Assembly (NCBI RefSeq): GCF_000155475.1
Contig: NZ_DS990392.1
Span: 623,201-687,200, forward strand
Length of the DNA: 64,000 bases
Source: Helicobacter cinaedi CCUG 18818 = ATCC BAA-847
Lineage (GTDB): Bacteria; Campylobacterota; Campylobacteria; Campylobacterales; Helicobacteraceae
Direction of reading: 5' to 3'
The stretch's first letter is position 1, and every line of letters starts with the position of its first letter. Below the pieces are notes generated by a model. The model was not told the DNA's origin. It saw nothing but the letters and a program-made list of their open reading frames with translations, and made no database searches. Positions 9,723-18,525 of the stretch are shown piece by piece. The translations under genes and the position numbers were made by a program.

Positions 9723-11150
9723 TCACTCTTTGGGTGAATTTGCTTTAGAATCTTGCTGTGCTTGTGATGCCTCTATTTGCGATGTTGGCAAATCTTTATC
9801 CGCTAGATTTTGTGTAGAATCTAGCTTAGATTCTATTGCTTTTGTGCGAGAAGCTTTACCCTTTGTTCCATTTGTAGAATCCGCCTTTTTTGCCCTTGTT
9901 TTTTTAGGCTTAGATTCTGTTTTTTTAGATTCTGTCTTTTTGGGGCTTGGTGTTTTTTGGGTAGATTCTGTGTCCTTACTAGAATCTAGCTTTTTCTTTC
10001 TTGTTTGTGTTGGCTTTGTCTTAATGACAATTTTAGAATCCTGCTTATCCTGCGTTTTATCTGCATTTGACTTTTTGCGTGTTTTTGGCTTTGTTTTAAT
10101 ATTCTGCCCTAATGCTTCATATAAATGTGTGAATCCATCTGCTTGGAGGCATTGTAACAAGCCTTCATTAATGCTCCTACACAAGCTTGGTCCTTGAAAC
10201 ACAAGCCCACTATACACCTGCACCAAACTCGCCCCTAGCTTAATACGCTCATAAGCCTCCTGTGCGTTATCAATCCCGCCAACAGAGATGAGAGCTATCT
10301 TGCCAAAAAAGCTTTCACTTAAGATTCTTAGAATCTCTTTTGATTTTTGCTTTAACGCCACTCCGCTAATGCCGCCACTATCTTGTGGATTCTGCACGAG
10401 CGTGTGATCAATAGTCGTATTTGTTGCGATAATCCCACTTGCACCGTTTTTGATACTTATCTCTACAACTTTTAGCATCTCATCTTTATCCATATCTGGC
10501 GAGATTTTCAAAAAAAGTGGCTTTTGCGTATGCGTGTGTGCCATAGCAAAAAGCTCCTGCACGAATGAAACATTTTGCAAATCACGCAAGTTCGGCGTAT
10601 TTGGCGATGAAAGATTGAAAGTGAAGTAATCCCCAACCTCCAAGCAATCAAGCAAAACATTTTCATAGTTTTTCAAAGAATCGCTTTGAGCGATGATTTT
10701 ATTCTTGCCAATATTTACGCCAAGCGGGATAGTATAGGGGTAAAATGCTTTTAATCTTTTTGAAATAGCAAGTGAGCCTTGATTATTAAAACCCATAGCA
10801 TTTTGGAGACTTTGCTCTTGTGTGTGGCGAAAGAGACGCGGTTTTGAATTGCCTTCTTGTGGGGCTTGAGTGATTGTGCCAATCTCCAAAAACCCAAATC
10901 CAAGAGTGGTAAGCCCCTTTATCATCGTAGCATTTTTATCAAATCCAGCCGCCAAGCCCACAGGATTATAGAATCTCATACCTGCAACTTCAACGCCTAA
11001 TGCCTTATCCACCACACAATTTTTCCCTGCCACATAGTCCTGCACCAAAGGCAAAGGTAAGACACGCTTAATAAAAGATTCAGCTAGATTGTGAGCTTTT
11101 TCAGCATCAAGTTTGAAAAGATAAGGAGAAAGCATTTGATACAAAGACAT
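9723..11150 (-). CDS. pyrD: Dihydroorotate dehydrogenase (quinone) with Lys-rich tail
   Basis: A class 2 PyrD that oxidises dihydroorotate to orotate in pyrimidine synthesis at the inner membrane, passing electrons to quinone. The enzymatic core fills about residues 1-350: NPVGLAAGFDKNA, the NAMGFNNQG loop, the catalytic Ser in FNLSSPNTPNLR, NTTIDH and LISVGGI. After it comes a tail of about 125 residues made almost only of Lys, Ser, Thr, Asp, Gln and Pro (repeated KKTESK, TRKKK, DSTN words), with no predicted fold. Normal PyrD proteins are about 335-355 residues, so the tail is an addition. It is first in a co-directional pyrD-protease-dapA-SDR run. Confidence 0.92.
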   Translation of the reverse strand: MSLYQMLSPYLFKLDAEKAHNLAESFIKRVLPLPLVQDYVAGKNCVVDKALGVEVAGMRFYNPVGLAAGFDKNATMIKGLTTLGFGFLEIGTITQAPQEGNSKPRLFRHTQEQSLQNAMGFNNQGSLAISKRLKAFYPYTIPLGVNIGKNKIIAQSDSLKNYENVLLDCLEVGDYFTFNLSSPNTPNLRDLQNVSFVQELFAMAHTHTQKPLFLKISPDMDKDEMLKVVEISIKNGASGIIATNTTIDHTLVQNPQDSGGISGVALKQKSKEILRILSESFFGKIALISVGGIDNAQEAYERIKLGASLVQVYSGLVFQGPSLCRSINEGLLQCLQADGFTHLYEALGQNIKTKPKTRKKSNADKTQDKQDSKIVIKTKPTQTRKKKLDSSKDTESTQKTPSPKKTESKKTESKPKKTRAKKADSTNGTKGKASRTKAIESKLDSTQNLADKDLPTSQIEASQAQQDSKANSPKE

Positions 11151-11212
11151 AAAAACACCCCGAGAAATTAAATTAGAAAGTTAAGTTGTGTATTGTAGCA
11201 AAAAAAATAAAT

Positions 11213-12139
11213 CTATTTTAAAATATACTCCACTATCTTATCAATCTCTATAAAATCCATACAATGAGAATCCATTTCACAATAAGGCTTATAGCAAGGC
11301 ATACAGGCTAGTTTAGCATTAGGATATAAGGCTATGCCTCTATCATAGAGATATATCTCTTCCCCACTTGTTGGACCAAATAGCACCACCACTCTCTTTT
11401 TCATAGCCAATGCCAAATGCACACCCAAGCTATCATTACTTACCAGCACATCACACCCAGCAATCCAATCCATATAATCATAAAGATTATTCATTCCTTG
11501 CTGCCAACTATATGTAAGCTTAAGCGTATCTAGCCTTTGAGCTAACTGCTCCCATTTATTCTTTCCCATAGCTTTAGTAGGCCATTTACTTCCCACAAAA
11601 TGATTCAGCCCCACGACAAAATGCTCTTTTGGCTTTGGCACATAGCCTAGAGAATATTCTTGATTACGCCAAGTGCAGCCTACCATTTCCACAATGATTT
11701 TCTGCCAAATATCGTGCGTTTTACTCCCACTTTCCTTATCGCGTATATAGTTCTTAGCGACAAAGCCCTGCATATAAGTGTCATATTCCCCACTTTGTGT
11801 ATTAAAGCGAAAGCCCACCTTCTCCCAAGCCTGTATTATATCAGCCAACGCACAGATTCCGTGTAATTTTTCAAGATTGACTACCATATCGTATTGCTCT
11901 TTCATCAACACAAATGGCACAAACTCATCCCACACAAGCACCCTATCAATATACTTATTCTGTGCCACTAGTGGCAGTGCTTCTTGAGCGACAAGCCAAG
12001 TGATATGAGAGTGTGGATATTTCTCTTTAAGTGCCTCTAGCACCACTGAGCAACGCACCACATCACCCAAACTTACAATTTTACTAATCTCAGGATCAAG
12101 TGTCTCAGAATAGCCAAGCTTTAGGATTAAAATCTTCAC
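11213..12139 (-). CDS. GT9 heptosyltransferase-family protein
   Basis: About 308 residues from a GTG start at 12139. This start is preferred because GGAGAA lies 7 nt upstream and GTGA overlaps the upstream stop; an upstream ATG at 12160 would cause a longer overlap. The fold is the ADP-heptose:LPS heptosyltransferase (GT9) type: KILILKLGYSETL...SLGDVVRCSVVLEAL at the N-terminus, HITWLV, and CDVLVSNDSLGVHLALAMKKRVVVLFGPT for the nucleotide-sugar site. The C-terminal region is Cys-rich (CMPCYKPYCEMDSHC), resembling the Cys cluster of some GT9 members. It is the last gene of the accessory run and has no homopolymer tract. Probable role: LPS or glycan assembly. Confidence 0.75.
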   Translation of the reverse strand: MKILILKLGYSETLDPEISKIVSLGDVVRCSVVLEALKEKYPHSHITWLVAQEALPLVAQNKYIDRVLVWDEFVPFVLMKEQYDMVVNLEKLHGICALADIIQAWEKVGFRFNTQSGEYDTYMQGFVAKNYIRDKESGSKTHDIWQKIIVEMVGCTWRNQEYSLGYVPKPKEHFVVGLNHFVGSKWPTKAMGKNKWEQLAQRLDTLKLTYSWQQGMNNLYDYMDWIAGCDVLVSNDSLGVHLALAMKKRVVVLFGPTSGEEIYLYDRGIALYPNAKLACMPCYKPYCEMDSHCMDFIEIDKIVEYILK

Positions 12140-13461
12140 TTGTAATTCTCCAAAAACCAAGGATTTTTTGCTAAAAAGTCCCTGCCGTAAGGATTCTTAC
12201 ATTCTTTTACCGGAAGATAAGTAGCATTAATAGCAAGGTATTTTTCTTGCCTTTTTTTATCCTCATCGCTTTGTGTAAAGCTTCCATCAAGTCGCTCAAA
12301 CATCTCTTTTGTAAGTTCCAAAATCTCTTCAGGCGTGTTATTGATGATTTCAAGCTCGTTTTTTGCATAAAAACCAGAGTGCCAAATGCTAAGTTGTGTA
12401 GGATCTTCATAATCACAGCCATAATGGCGATCTGCTTTTTGTGTCTCAACAAGCTTGATCCACTCTTGTAAGCCTACCATTTTTCCATTATGTTTATGAC
12501 GATATATTTTTGGAATTTGAATGGCATTTTTGTAGGGTATATTCCAATAAGCAGGTGTATTTACCCCACAATATGGCGTATCAAAAAGCGAACACACATC
12601 GGTAGCCCCAGAAGTAGAAGATGATAGGACAAATTTTGCCCTATACTGCAAATAAATATCCATAAAATCACTTCGCCATTTACTTAGAGGATAGTCAATC
12701 ACTTTGTCGTGTTTATAGCTCATCGCCTTAGCCACAACCTTACCAAGTCGCACTACAAATCCACCACGAGCTAAAATCTCATCAATGGCTAGATTCAAGC
12801 TGTCAATATCACTATCGCGGTAGTCGTGATATGACCATCCTCTTTCTCCAGTGTCGTGATTCACAGAGTATTCAAATGTTTGATCCAAATATGCACTATC
12901 TCTTGCAAAAACGCAGACAAACCAATCATTTTTGCCTATACCCATTTCCTCCAAGATTCTATCGCCATCTTGTTTCTCAGAATCTGTAAAATAAAAACTG
13001 CTCTTTGTGTTGAGATATATGTCATATTCATTGCCCTCATATGGCAACTCAAAAGCATATTTAGATTTGAAAAACAATAATAGAGACAAGCAGCGAACAT
13101 AAAAAGGATGTTTGGATAAACTAACAACCTCTATTATCTCACTCCACCTTTGTAACAAAAACTCATTGCTCACTGGCAATGGTGCAAGAAAAATTATTCT
13201 CTCGTTAGTATCATTTTTTCTTTGTCGCACAAATAAATCCGTATTAAGTGCCAAATGCCCAATCCTACAAGAAATAAGTGTTGTTACCCTTGTGGGTTGT
13301 TTGAGATTCAAAACCCACATATACGGCCATACAAATGGAAATAAAATCAACTTCACAGCAAATTTTATATAACCCACACATCTAAAAATCCCTTCACGCA
13401 ATACACCATACACCGAAGTTGGTAGTATCGCCTTTACTAAATCCTTACACTTTTTAAACAT
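12136..13461 (-). CDS. TIGR04372-like putative glycosyltransferase
   Basis: A 441-residue protein. It has a short basic N-terminus followed by a hydrophobic segment (about residues 30-55). The central part carries the motif set I associate with the TIGR04372 putative glycosyltransferase family: WFVCVFARDSAYL, the paired HDYRDSDIDSLNLAIDEI and GGFVVRLGKVV, the SDFMDIYLQYRAKFVLSSSTSG segment, and FDTPYCGVN. It overlaps the heptosyltransferase-like gene by 4 nt (GTGA). It has no homopolymer tract, so it may belong to the constant part of the locus. The donor and acceptor are unknown, and the assignment rests on recalled motifs. Confidence 0.6.
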   Translation of the reverse strand: MFKKCKDLVKAILPTSVYGVLREGIFRCVGYIKFAVKLILFPFVWPYMWVLNLKQPTRVTTLISCRIGHLALNTDLFVRQRKNDTNERIIFLAPLPVSNEFLLQRWSEIIEVVSLSKHPFYVRCLSLLLFFKSKYAFELPYEGNEYDIYLNTKSSFYFTDSEKQDGDRILEEMGIGKNDWFVCVFARDSAYLDQTFEYSVNHDTGERGWSYHDYRDSDIDSLNLAIDEILARGGFVVRLGKVVAKAMSYKHDKVIDYPLSKWRSDFMDIYLQYRAKFVLSSSTSGATDVCSLFDTPYCGVNTPAYWNIPYKNAIQIPKIYRHKHNGKMVGLQEWIKLVETQKADRHYGCDYEDPTQLSIWHSGFYAKNELEIINNTPEEILELTKEMFERLDGSFTQSDEDKKRQEKYLAINATYLPVKECKNPYGRDFLAKNPWFLENYK

Positions 13462-13496
13462 TTTCTTACTCCTTATTATTTTTATATTTCACTTAT

Positions 13497-14231
13497 CTAG
13501 CCCTGCTTCAACACAAAGCCAATTCCCACGCCCAAAGGTAAAAGCACAGGAAAAGCCTTATCCTTAACACGCACAGATTCTAAAAACCTTAACACACCCT
13601 GTCCCTTTTGTGTGGTAGGCACATCGTTTAAAATATCGCCTTGAAACAGCCCATCATCTACCATTAAGATTCCACCCACACGCAAGAAATCCCATAAAAT
13701 CTCAAAATAATCCGCATAATGCTCCTTATTCCCATCTAAGAAAATAAAATCAAAGGAAGCAGGTAAAGCTACCCCCCCCCCCGCACTATGGAGCGAAGTT
13801 TGCAATATCTCAAATGCATCACCCTCAAGCAATGTGATATTTTTCACACCATTTTTCTCAAAATTTTTCCTAGCAATCTTGGCAAACCTGTCATACTTCT
13901 CAATACTCCACACACGCCCATCTTCACCAATAGAGCTAGCCATACTCATCGTAGAAGCCCCCACAAAAGTGCCAATCTCTAGCACATTTTTAGCTTTAAT
14001 ACTCTGCAACATAAGTTGCTGAAATCTCCTTACGATAGGATCTGCTCCCATATACTGCTGTCCGGGAAACTCCTCTGGAAATTCCAAAGAAAACTCTTCA
14101 ATCTCATCACATCTAGAATACTTATGACATCGCTCAAAGATTCTCTTGTTTATCTCATCTTCACTCGCCTCATAATAATCCAAAATATGATGTGACACCA
14201 TTCTATCGTGCATTTCAATTTTGTTTAACAT
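13497..14231 (-). CDS. Class I O-methyltransferase (phase-variable, in frame)
   Basis: A 244-residue SAM-dependent methyltransferase of the caffeoyl-CoA/catechol O-methyltransferase type. Motif I is VLEIGTFVGASTMSMA near residue 81, followed by VWSIEKYDRFAKIARKNF. The metal/catalytic strand is FDFIFLDGNKEHYADY and GGILMVDDGLFQG closes it. A run of 11 G in the message (13772-13782) encodes the GGG of HSAGGGVALP, in a loop before the FDFIFLDG strand. In the present length the frame is open, so the gene is ON; one-base slippage would truncate it at about two thirds. The substrate is unknown. Confidence 0.75.
   Translation of the reverse strand: MLNKIEMHDRMVSHHILDYYEASEDEINKRIFERCHKYSRCDEIEEFSLEFPEEFPGQQYMGADPIVRRFQQLMLQSIKAKNVLEIGTFVGASTMSMASSIGEDGRVWSIEKYDRFAKIARKNFEKNGVKNITLLEGDAFEILQTSLHSAGGGVALPASFDFIFLDGNKEHYADYFEILWDFLRVGGILMVDDGLFQGDILNDVPTTQKGQGVLRFLESVRVKDKAFPVLLPLGVGIGFVLKQG
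13772..13782. repeat. Poly-C/G tract, 11 bases
   Basis: Eleven C on the plus strand, read as G in the O-methyltransferase message. The gene is in frame at this length. Confidence 0.95.
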
Positions 14232-14255
14232 TGTGTTCTCCTTTGTTTTTTACTC

Positions 14256-14973
14256 CTATACACCACCTGTAAGTGTATAGATAGCCCCATTGCAGAGGGG
14301 ATTATTCATTACAATCAATGAAGCGACAAACTCTCCTATCTCAATAGGATAGGCAAATCTCCCAAGCGGTTGCTCTGCCTTTCTTTGCTCTACATATTGC
14401 GGATTTAGTTTTGCTTTATCCTGCCACACTTCACTTTCAATGATACCGGGCATCACGGCAAAAATACGCACATTATCCTTTGCATAAAATCTTGCACTGC
14501 TTTTGACATAGGCATTTATCGCCGCCTTTGCGGCAACATAGCCGGGTGCTCCACTGCCATCAATAGCTGCATTTGAACTGATATGACAGATAATACCGCC
14601 TTTAGCCTCTGCAAATATGGGGAGTAATATTTCATTCACACGCACACTTATCCCCATATTAAATTCCATACTTTTTCTCCAGCTCTCATAGCTTAAGGCT
14701 TGATTATCACAGGCTAATCTCCCTCCAATGTTATGCACAATAACATTAGGAGTATCCTTTAGTAAATACTCTTTTAATTTTTCAAACTCACTCATCACAT
14801 CAAGGGCTAAAATCTTAAATCCATACTTTTCTTGCAAAACCTTAAGTGTTTTTTCACAACGAGCCACAAGCGTAATATCACACGCATTCACCCCCCCCCC
14901 CCCCACTATGTAAAGCCTTAGCTATCTCTAAGCCAATCCCTCTGCTTCCACCAAGTATAAGCACCTTTAGCAT
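14256..14973 (-). CDS. SDR-family enzyme, phase OFF
   Basis: Reconstructed SDR of about 238 residues. The N-terminus MLKVLILGGSRGIGLEIAKA, with the cofactor glycine loop, is read from an ATG at 14973; an in-frame ATG at 14991 overlaps the previous stop as TAATG. The frame runs into a 14-G tract and stops at TGA after GEC V. The rest (VNACDITLVAR...HISSNAAIDG...PGYVAAKAAINAYVKSS...LTGGV) is open in another frame from 14906 to 14256. It contains the Y-x3-K pair (YVAAK). A 13-G or 10-G tract would join the two parts, so the gene is OFF as sequenced. A long segment around PGYVAAKAAINAYVKSS is shared with the SDR at 21489-22235. Confidence 0.8.
14891..14904. repeat. Poly-C/G tract, 14 bases
   Basis: Fourteen C on the plus strand, the longest tract in the window. 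It splits the SDR gene 14256-14973; frames join at 13 (or 10). Confidence 0.95.
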
Positions 14974-14990
14974 TTTGAGATTTATCTGCA

Positions 14991-16064
14991 TTATGACAAT
15001 CCCACACATTCCACATAAGGATAGCTATTCTGCATTCGTTGGGTAAGTGTATCACCCAAAGGAATGATGCATTTCACATCTTTATAAGCATTTTTAAATC
15101 TCTCTTGTGGTGTCATAATAGGCTTATCCAAATGCGTTTTGCCAACCTTGCGTTCATCTTCATCAATAAAACACTCTAGCCTATCGCCCAAAATCCCCCC
15201 TATCAAAGTGCTGCGGTTTGTTGTGCCAAAGACACTCAAAGCAGAATCTTCACTTTTGAGATTCTCTAAAACTTGAATATGAGAAAGTAAGCTAGGGATT
15301 GAAAGTTTGCATTGAGCCTTTTTACCCACTATGGTAATCTGCCTATCAATCTGCATTTGTGGAATATATACATCAAATCCACAGCTCTCCAGCAACGCCC
15401 TTAGCGTAAATGGCGAAAAGTGATGGCAATGATCATAAGTAAAAATATCCCACTTATCTTGGCTCACATCAGGCACTTGAATGAGTAGCACACCATTTTC
15501 ACTAAGCAATGTCTTTAATCGCAGCAAAATCTCCCTCACATTTATAATATGCTCCAAACAATGAATAAGGCTAATGCAATCAAAACGCTCATTAATAGAA
15601 TCTAGCTCATCATAAAACGCCACAAACTGCGGAAGATTCTCAAAAATATGCTTATTATGGCTACTCACATCATATGCATATAACGAGCTTTTTGGATAGG
15701 CTTGGGATAAGCTATTTAGCATTGCCCCCCCCCCCGCACCATAATCAAGCACTTTCATCTCCTGTGATAAAAAACAAGAGCAGTTTTCTATCACTCTCCT
15801 GCTAATGCTTTTTGCACCATCATCGCCAAATTTTACCTGCTCCACATAAGGCAGAATAGAATCTATTTGATAGTTTTTATAAATATGAGATAGCACAGAT
15901 TCTTTTGGGAATTTCTGTATATGTGTGCAGTCTTTACAAACATATACTTCAATATCTTCATTAACAATCGCATTTTCACTACTCACACTGAACCCATAGC
16001 TTGAGTGATATACACTTATTATCTCGCCACCACAAAGCAAACATTTTTGAGATTCCACACTCAT
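14991..16064 (-). CDS. Zinc-ribbon class I methyltransferase (phase-variable, in frame)
   Basis: A 357-residue protein. The N-terminus holds a likely zinc-binding motif (CLLCGGE ... VCKDCTHIQK, C-x2-C twice), as in the C-methyltransferase family of sugar-modifying enzymes. The SAM domain follows: VLDYGAGGGAMLNSL is motif I near residue 110, then LIHCLEHIINVREIL and LLIQVPDVSQD. The C-terminal third (ALSVFGTTNRSTLIGGILGDRLECFIDEDERKVGK) resembles the C-terminal domain of such enzymes. An 11-G tract (15725-15735) encodes the GGG of motif I itself. The frame is intact, so it is ON. The ATG overlaps the upstream gene's stop by 4 nt. Confidence 0.75.
   Translation of the reverse strand: MSVESQKCLLCGGEIISVYHSSYGFSVSSENAIVNEDIEVYVCKDCTHIQKFPKESVLSHIYKNYQIDSILPYVEQVKFGDDGAKSISRRVIENCSCFLSQEMKVLDYGAGGGAMLNSLSQAYPKSSLYAYDVSSHNKHIFENLPQFVAFYDELDSINERFDCISLIHCLEHIINVREILLRLKTLLSENGVLLIQVPDVSQDKWDIFTYDHCHHFSPFTLRALLESCGFDVYIPQMQIDRQITIVGKKAQCKLSIPSLLSHIQVLENLKSEDSALSVFGTTNRSTLIGGILGDRLECFIDEDERKVGKTHLDKPIMTPQERFKNAYKDVKCIIPLGDTLTQRMQNSYPYVECVGLS
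15725..15735. repeat. Poly-C/G tract, 11 bases
   Basis: Eleven C on the plus strand. As G in the message it encodes part of the glycine-rich SAM-binding loop of the methyltransferase 14991-16064. In frame at this length. Confidence 0.95.
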
Positions 16065-17281
16065 ATCCTATTCTCCTCTATCCTTTTTACAAAGCTCACA
16101 TATTGCTGTCCCCTACCCCACGCATTTTTAAAAGTAGGCATAGACGCAATAGATTCTGCATTGAGTTCTGCCACACCATCAGCATAATCTCGCAAAAGCC
16201 CCACACATTCATTCACACTTTGTGTAAAAAACTCACCCAAATCTTCATTTTCAGCAATAATAGAATCTAAAATATCACATATCTTTTTTACACTCTCCAC
16301 ACTCTCACTCTCCCTATAAGCCTTAATAAGCTCTCTCAAAGCACTTAATCGCTCTAAAAGCAAAGTATTCTTCCTATCCTCACGCCAGAAGAATCCAAAC
16401 TCCGTGCAAAGCAAAATATGTCTAAACCGCTCAAAAGATTCTAAAATAACCTCCCCATAAGAGTAGCTCATATCCTTATACCAGCTCAAATTCCCAATCA
16501 TATTAGGCGAACTTCCTAGCACTTCCAAAGTGGCAGGATTGATAGAGATTTTTTCTTGCACAGAAGGAGAATACCCCCCCCCCGCAACAGAGGCAAACTC
16601 TTCTACACAACCTTGAATACTCAAAGGCTTAACATCAGCAGCAGGATTTAAAATATTATCAATTACCCAATCCGCAATAGGACGCGAAGCAAAGCCCAAA
16701 GTCTGCAGATGTGAGACAAAAGCCTTGCTTAACATTTCTACTTTTTGTTTAAACTCACTCACCCTACGCACAAGCACAAGCCCTAAAATCCTACGCAAAT
16801 CTTCTAAGAAAAATGAAAACTCACATTGCGTTGTTACAACAATCCCCGCGTCCTTTTTCGCATAACGCCAAAGCTGTGTGATAATGCCCTTTCTTTGCTT
16901 TTTATCCACCCAAGGTAAAAAGCCCTCTGCAATAATAAAGTCATATCTTTCCGCACTATCATAAGATTCTATGGTGCAAGGGTGAATCTTATACTGCTCT
17001 TGTGGAATCTTATACTCCGTAAAAAGCTTTATCATCTGCTCTCTTCCCGCAGCATTAGGCTCTACAATATCAACAATCGCTCCAAGCTTTAAAAACAAAA
17101 GCGTGTTGTATCCACTCCCCGCTCCCACTTCAAGCATTCTAGCCCCTCTAAAAGCAAAAGGGTGGATATTCACAAGTTCATACAATCGTTTGCGTCTTGC
17201 TAAATGCCTTTCAAAATCGCTAATATCCTGACTCACAGGCGAGATATGATGCTCGCCATAAAACTTCAAAAATTCATTCAT
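16061..17281 (-). CDS. SAM-dependent methyltransferase with long C-terminal region (phase-variable, in frame)
   Basis: A 406-residue protein. Residues about 1-190 carry a Rossmann methyltransferase: ARMLEVGAGSGYNTLLFLKLGA is motif I, then VDIVEPNAAGREQM and YDFIIAEGFLPWV. The remaining 200 residues are mostly helical and not recognised. A 10-G tract (16574-16583) encodes GGG in FASVAGGGYSPS, about residue 235, between the two parts; slippage would remove the C-terminal region only. The frame is open now (ON). The gene overlaps its neighbours by 4 nt downstream and 8 nt upstream. Substrate unknown. Confidence 0.7.
   Translation of the reverse strand: MNEFLKFYGEHHISPVSQDISDFERHLARRKRLYELVNIHPFAFRGARMLEVGAGSGYNTLLFLKLGAIVDIVEPNAAGREQMIKLFTEYKIPQEQYKIHPCTIESYDSAERYDFIIAEGFLPWVDKKQRKGIITQLWRYAKKDAGIVVTTQCEFSFFLEDLRRILGLVLVRRVSEFKQKVEMLSKAFVSHLQTLGFASRPIADWVIDNILNPAADVKPLSIQGCVEEFASVAGGGYSPSVQEKISINPATLEVLGSSPNMIGNLSWYKDMSYSYGEVILESFERFRHILLCTEFGFFWREDRKNTLLLERLSALRELIKAYRESESVESVKKICDILDSIIAENEDLGEFFTQSVNECVGLLRDYADGVAELNAESIASMPTFKNAWGRGQQYVSFVKRIEENRI
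16574..16583. repeat. Poly-C/G tract, 10 bases
   Basis: Ten C on the plus strand inside the methyltransferase 16061-17281, in frame at this length. Confidence 0.95.
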
Positions 17282-17594
17282 TGTTTGCTCCTTTATGTAG
17301 ATTTGATATAGATTGAAGAGATGATGGAGTATAAAGTGGAATATACATCACATCTTTTGGCAAAACATTCCTACATTTACCTAAAATATTCTCCTCATTT
17401 TCCTTATAAGTCCCAAGTAGCACAAGCCCCACGCTTTTAGCTTCTACTTGTGAGAGCATATCAAAGCCTATAATCTCCTTGCCACAATCTGGCAAAATAT
17501 AGCCCTGCTTTTGCCTCTCATCATCAATAACATAATCCACATACTTTTTAGCATAGAGATTAATAAAATCTATCATACTATGCCCCCCCCCCAT
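17274..17594 (-). CDS. C-terminal part of split C-methyltransferase (phase OFF)
   Basis: About 100 residues that are not a stand-alone gene. FINLYAKKYVDYVIDDERQKQGYILPDCGKEI matches the pattern of the C-terminal domain of sugar C-methyltransferases (a Rossmann-like domain with a D-x-N/D-P/R-x-KQG-x-x-LP signature). It is the continuation of 17578-18519: with 9 (or 12) G instead of 10, the sequence reads LAYGGGHSMIDFIN without a break, giving one protein of about 414 residues, the usual length for the family. As sequenced it has no convincing RBS of its own. Confidence 0.75.
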   Translation of the reverse strand: MGGGHSMIDFINLYAKKYVDYVIDDERQKQGYILPDCGKEIIGFDMLSQVEAKSVGLVLLGTYKENEENILGKCRNVLPKDVMYIPLYTPSSLQSISNLHKGANNE

Positions 17595-18519
17595 AAGCTA
17601 AAATGCTTCTATTTTGTGCCTTGATACTTTGCATAATTGATAGAAGAGAATCTAGTCTTTTTGTGGCTATGTGTGAAAAGCCCAGAGCCGCTTGTGTATA
17701 AGGGGCAAAATGAGAAGTAAAGTCCATAGATTCTATATTTTTAGAATCTCCACTTTCACGCACCCTAGCAAAGCACACCAAGCTCTCCCCACTAAACTCA
17801 TATTCTCTACTTTCCATAATAGAAAATCCATATTTTTCAAGTGTATATATCAAATGTGCGGGAGTAAAGTAGCTTAAATGCTCTTCCCAAAAAATGCTTA
17901 TATCGCCAGATTCTATGGCGTTTTGACAATTTGGCACTTCAATCATCACAACACTTTGCTTATGGCAAAGCTTCTTTATCCCCTCTAAAAATGAAGCCAA
18001 ATCCTCTATATGCTCAAAAACGTGGCGAGAATAAATCACATCAAAGCTTCCATATTGAGAGCAAAGAGAATCTGCTAAAGAGAGATTGAAAAAATCATTT
18101 ATAACATTAAGCCCCCTATCTTTTGCGAGAGTATAGACATCTTTTGAAGGCTCAATGCCCACTGCCACCTCACTTGCCAACGCACTTTGTAACTCATACA
18201 AAAACGCCCCATCATTACAGCCTAGCTCACATATCTTACTACCACTTGGAGCTAACTCACATAGCCGTGCTAGAAGGCTTTTTGCGTGTGGGTGGAGCTT
18301 CCACGAAGTGGGAAAAAGATAATTTGCATAAAGCACCTTAGCACTCAAAGGCTCACTGATTTGTAAGAATCCACATTGCTCGCACGCATTTAAACGCATA
18401 TCCCACTGGCAATATTGCTCTTGCTTTTGTTTAAAAAGCTGCTTACTTGGCGTATGCCCTAACATCTCCCACACGCATTTTATATTCTGCCCTTCGCACA
18501 CTCTACATTTCATATCCAT
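17578..18519 (-). CDS. N-terminal part of split C-methyltransferase (phase OFF)
   Basis: The first 313 residues of a sugar C-methyltransferase-like protein. It begins with a zinc-binding domain (CRVCEGQNIKCVW ... LNACEQCGFLQ), then the SAM domain (KICELGCNDGAFLYEL, VAVGIEPSKDVYTLAK, YSRHVFEHIEDLASFL, VVMIEVPNCQN). It reaches RSILAYGGG, where the C-terminal domain should start, and then stops within one codon of a 10-G tract. Without the rest the C-terminal domain is lost, so the enzyme is probably inactive. It starts 6 nt after the upstream radical SAM gene. C-methyltransferases of this type act on NDP-keto sugars; the substrate here is not known. Confidence 0.8.
   Translation of the reverse strand: MDMKCRVCEGQNIKCVWEMLGHTPSKQLFKQKQEQYCQWDMRLNACEQCGFLQISEPLSAKVLYANYLFPTSWKLHPHAKSLLARLCELAPSGSKICELGCNDGAFLYELQSALASEVAVGIEPSKDVYTLAKDRGLNVINDFFNLSLADSLCSQYGSFDVIYSRHVFEHIEDLASFLEGIKKLCHKQSVVMIEVPNCQNAIESGDISIFWEEHLSYFTPAHLIYTLEKYGFSIMESREYEFSGESLVCFARVRESGDSKNIESMDFTSHFAPYTQAALGFSHIATKRLDSLLSIMQSIKAQNRSILAYGGGA
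17583..17592. repeat. Poly-C/G tract, 10 bases
   Basis: Ten C on the plus strand. It breaks the C-methyltransferase 17274-18519; nine or twelve bases restore one frame. Confidence 0.95.
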
Positions 18520-18525
18520 AGCTCC

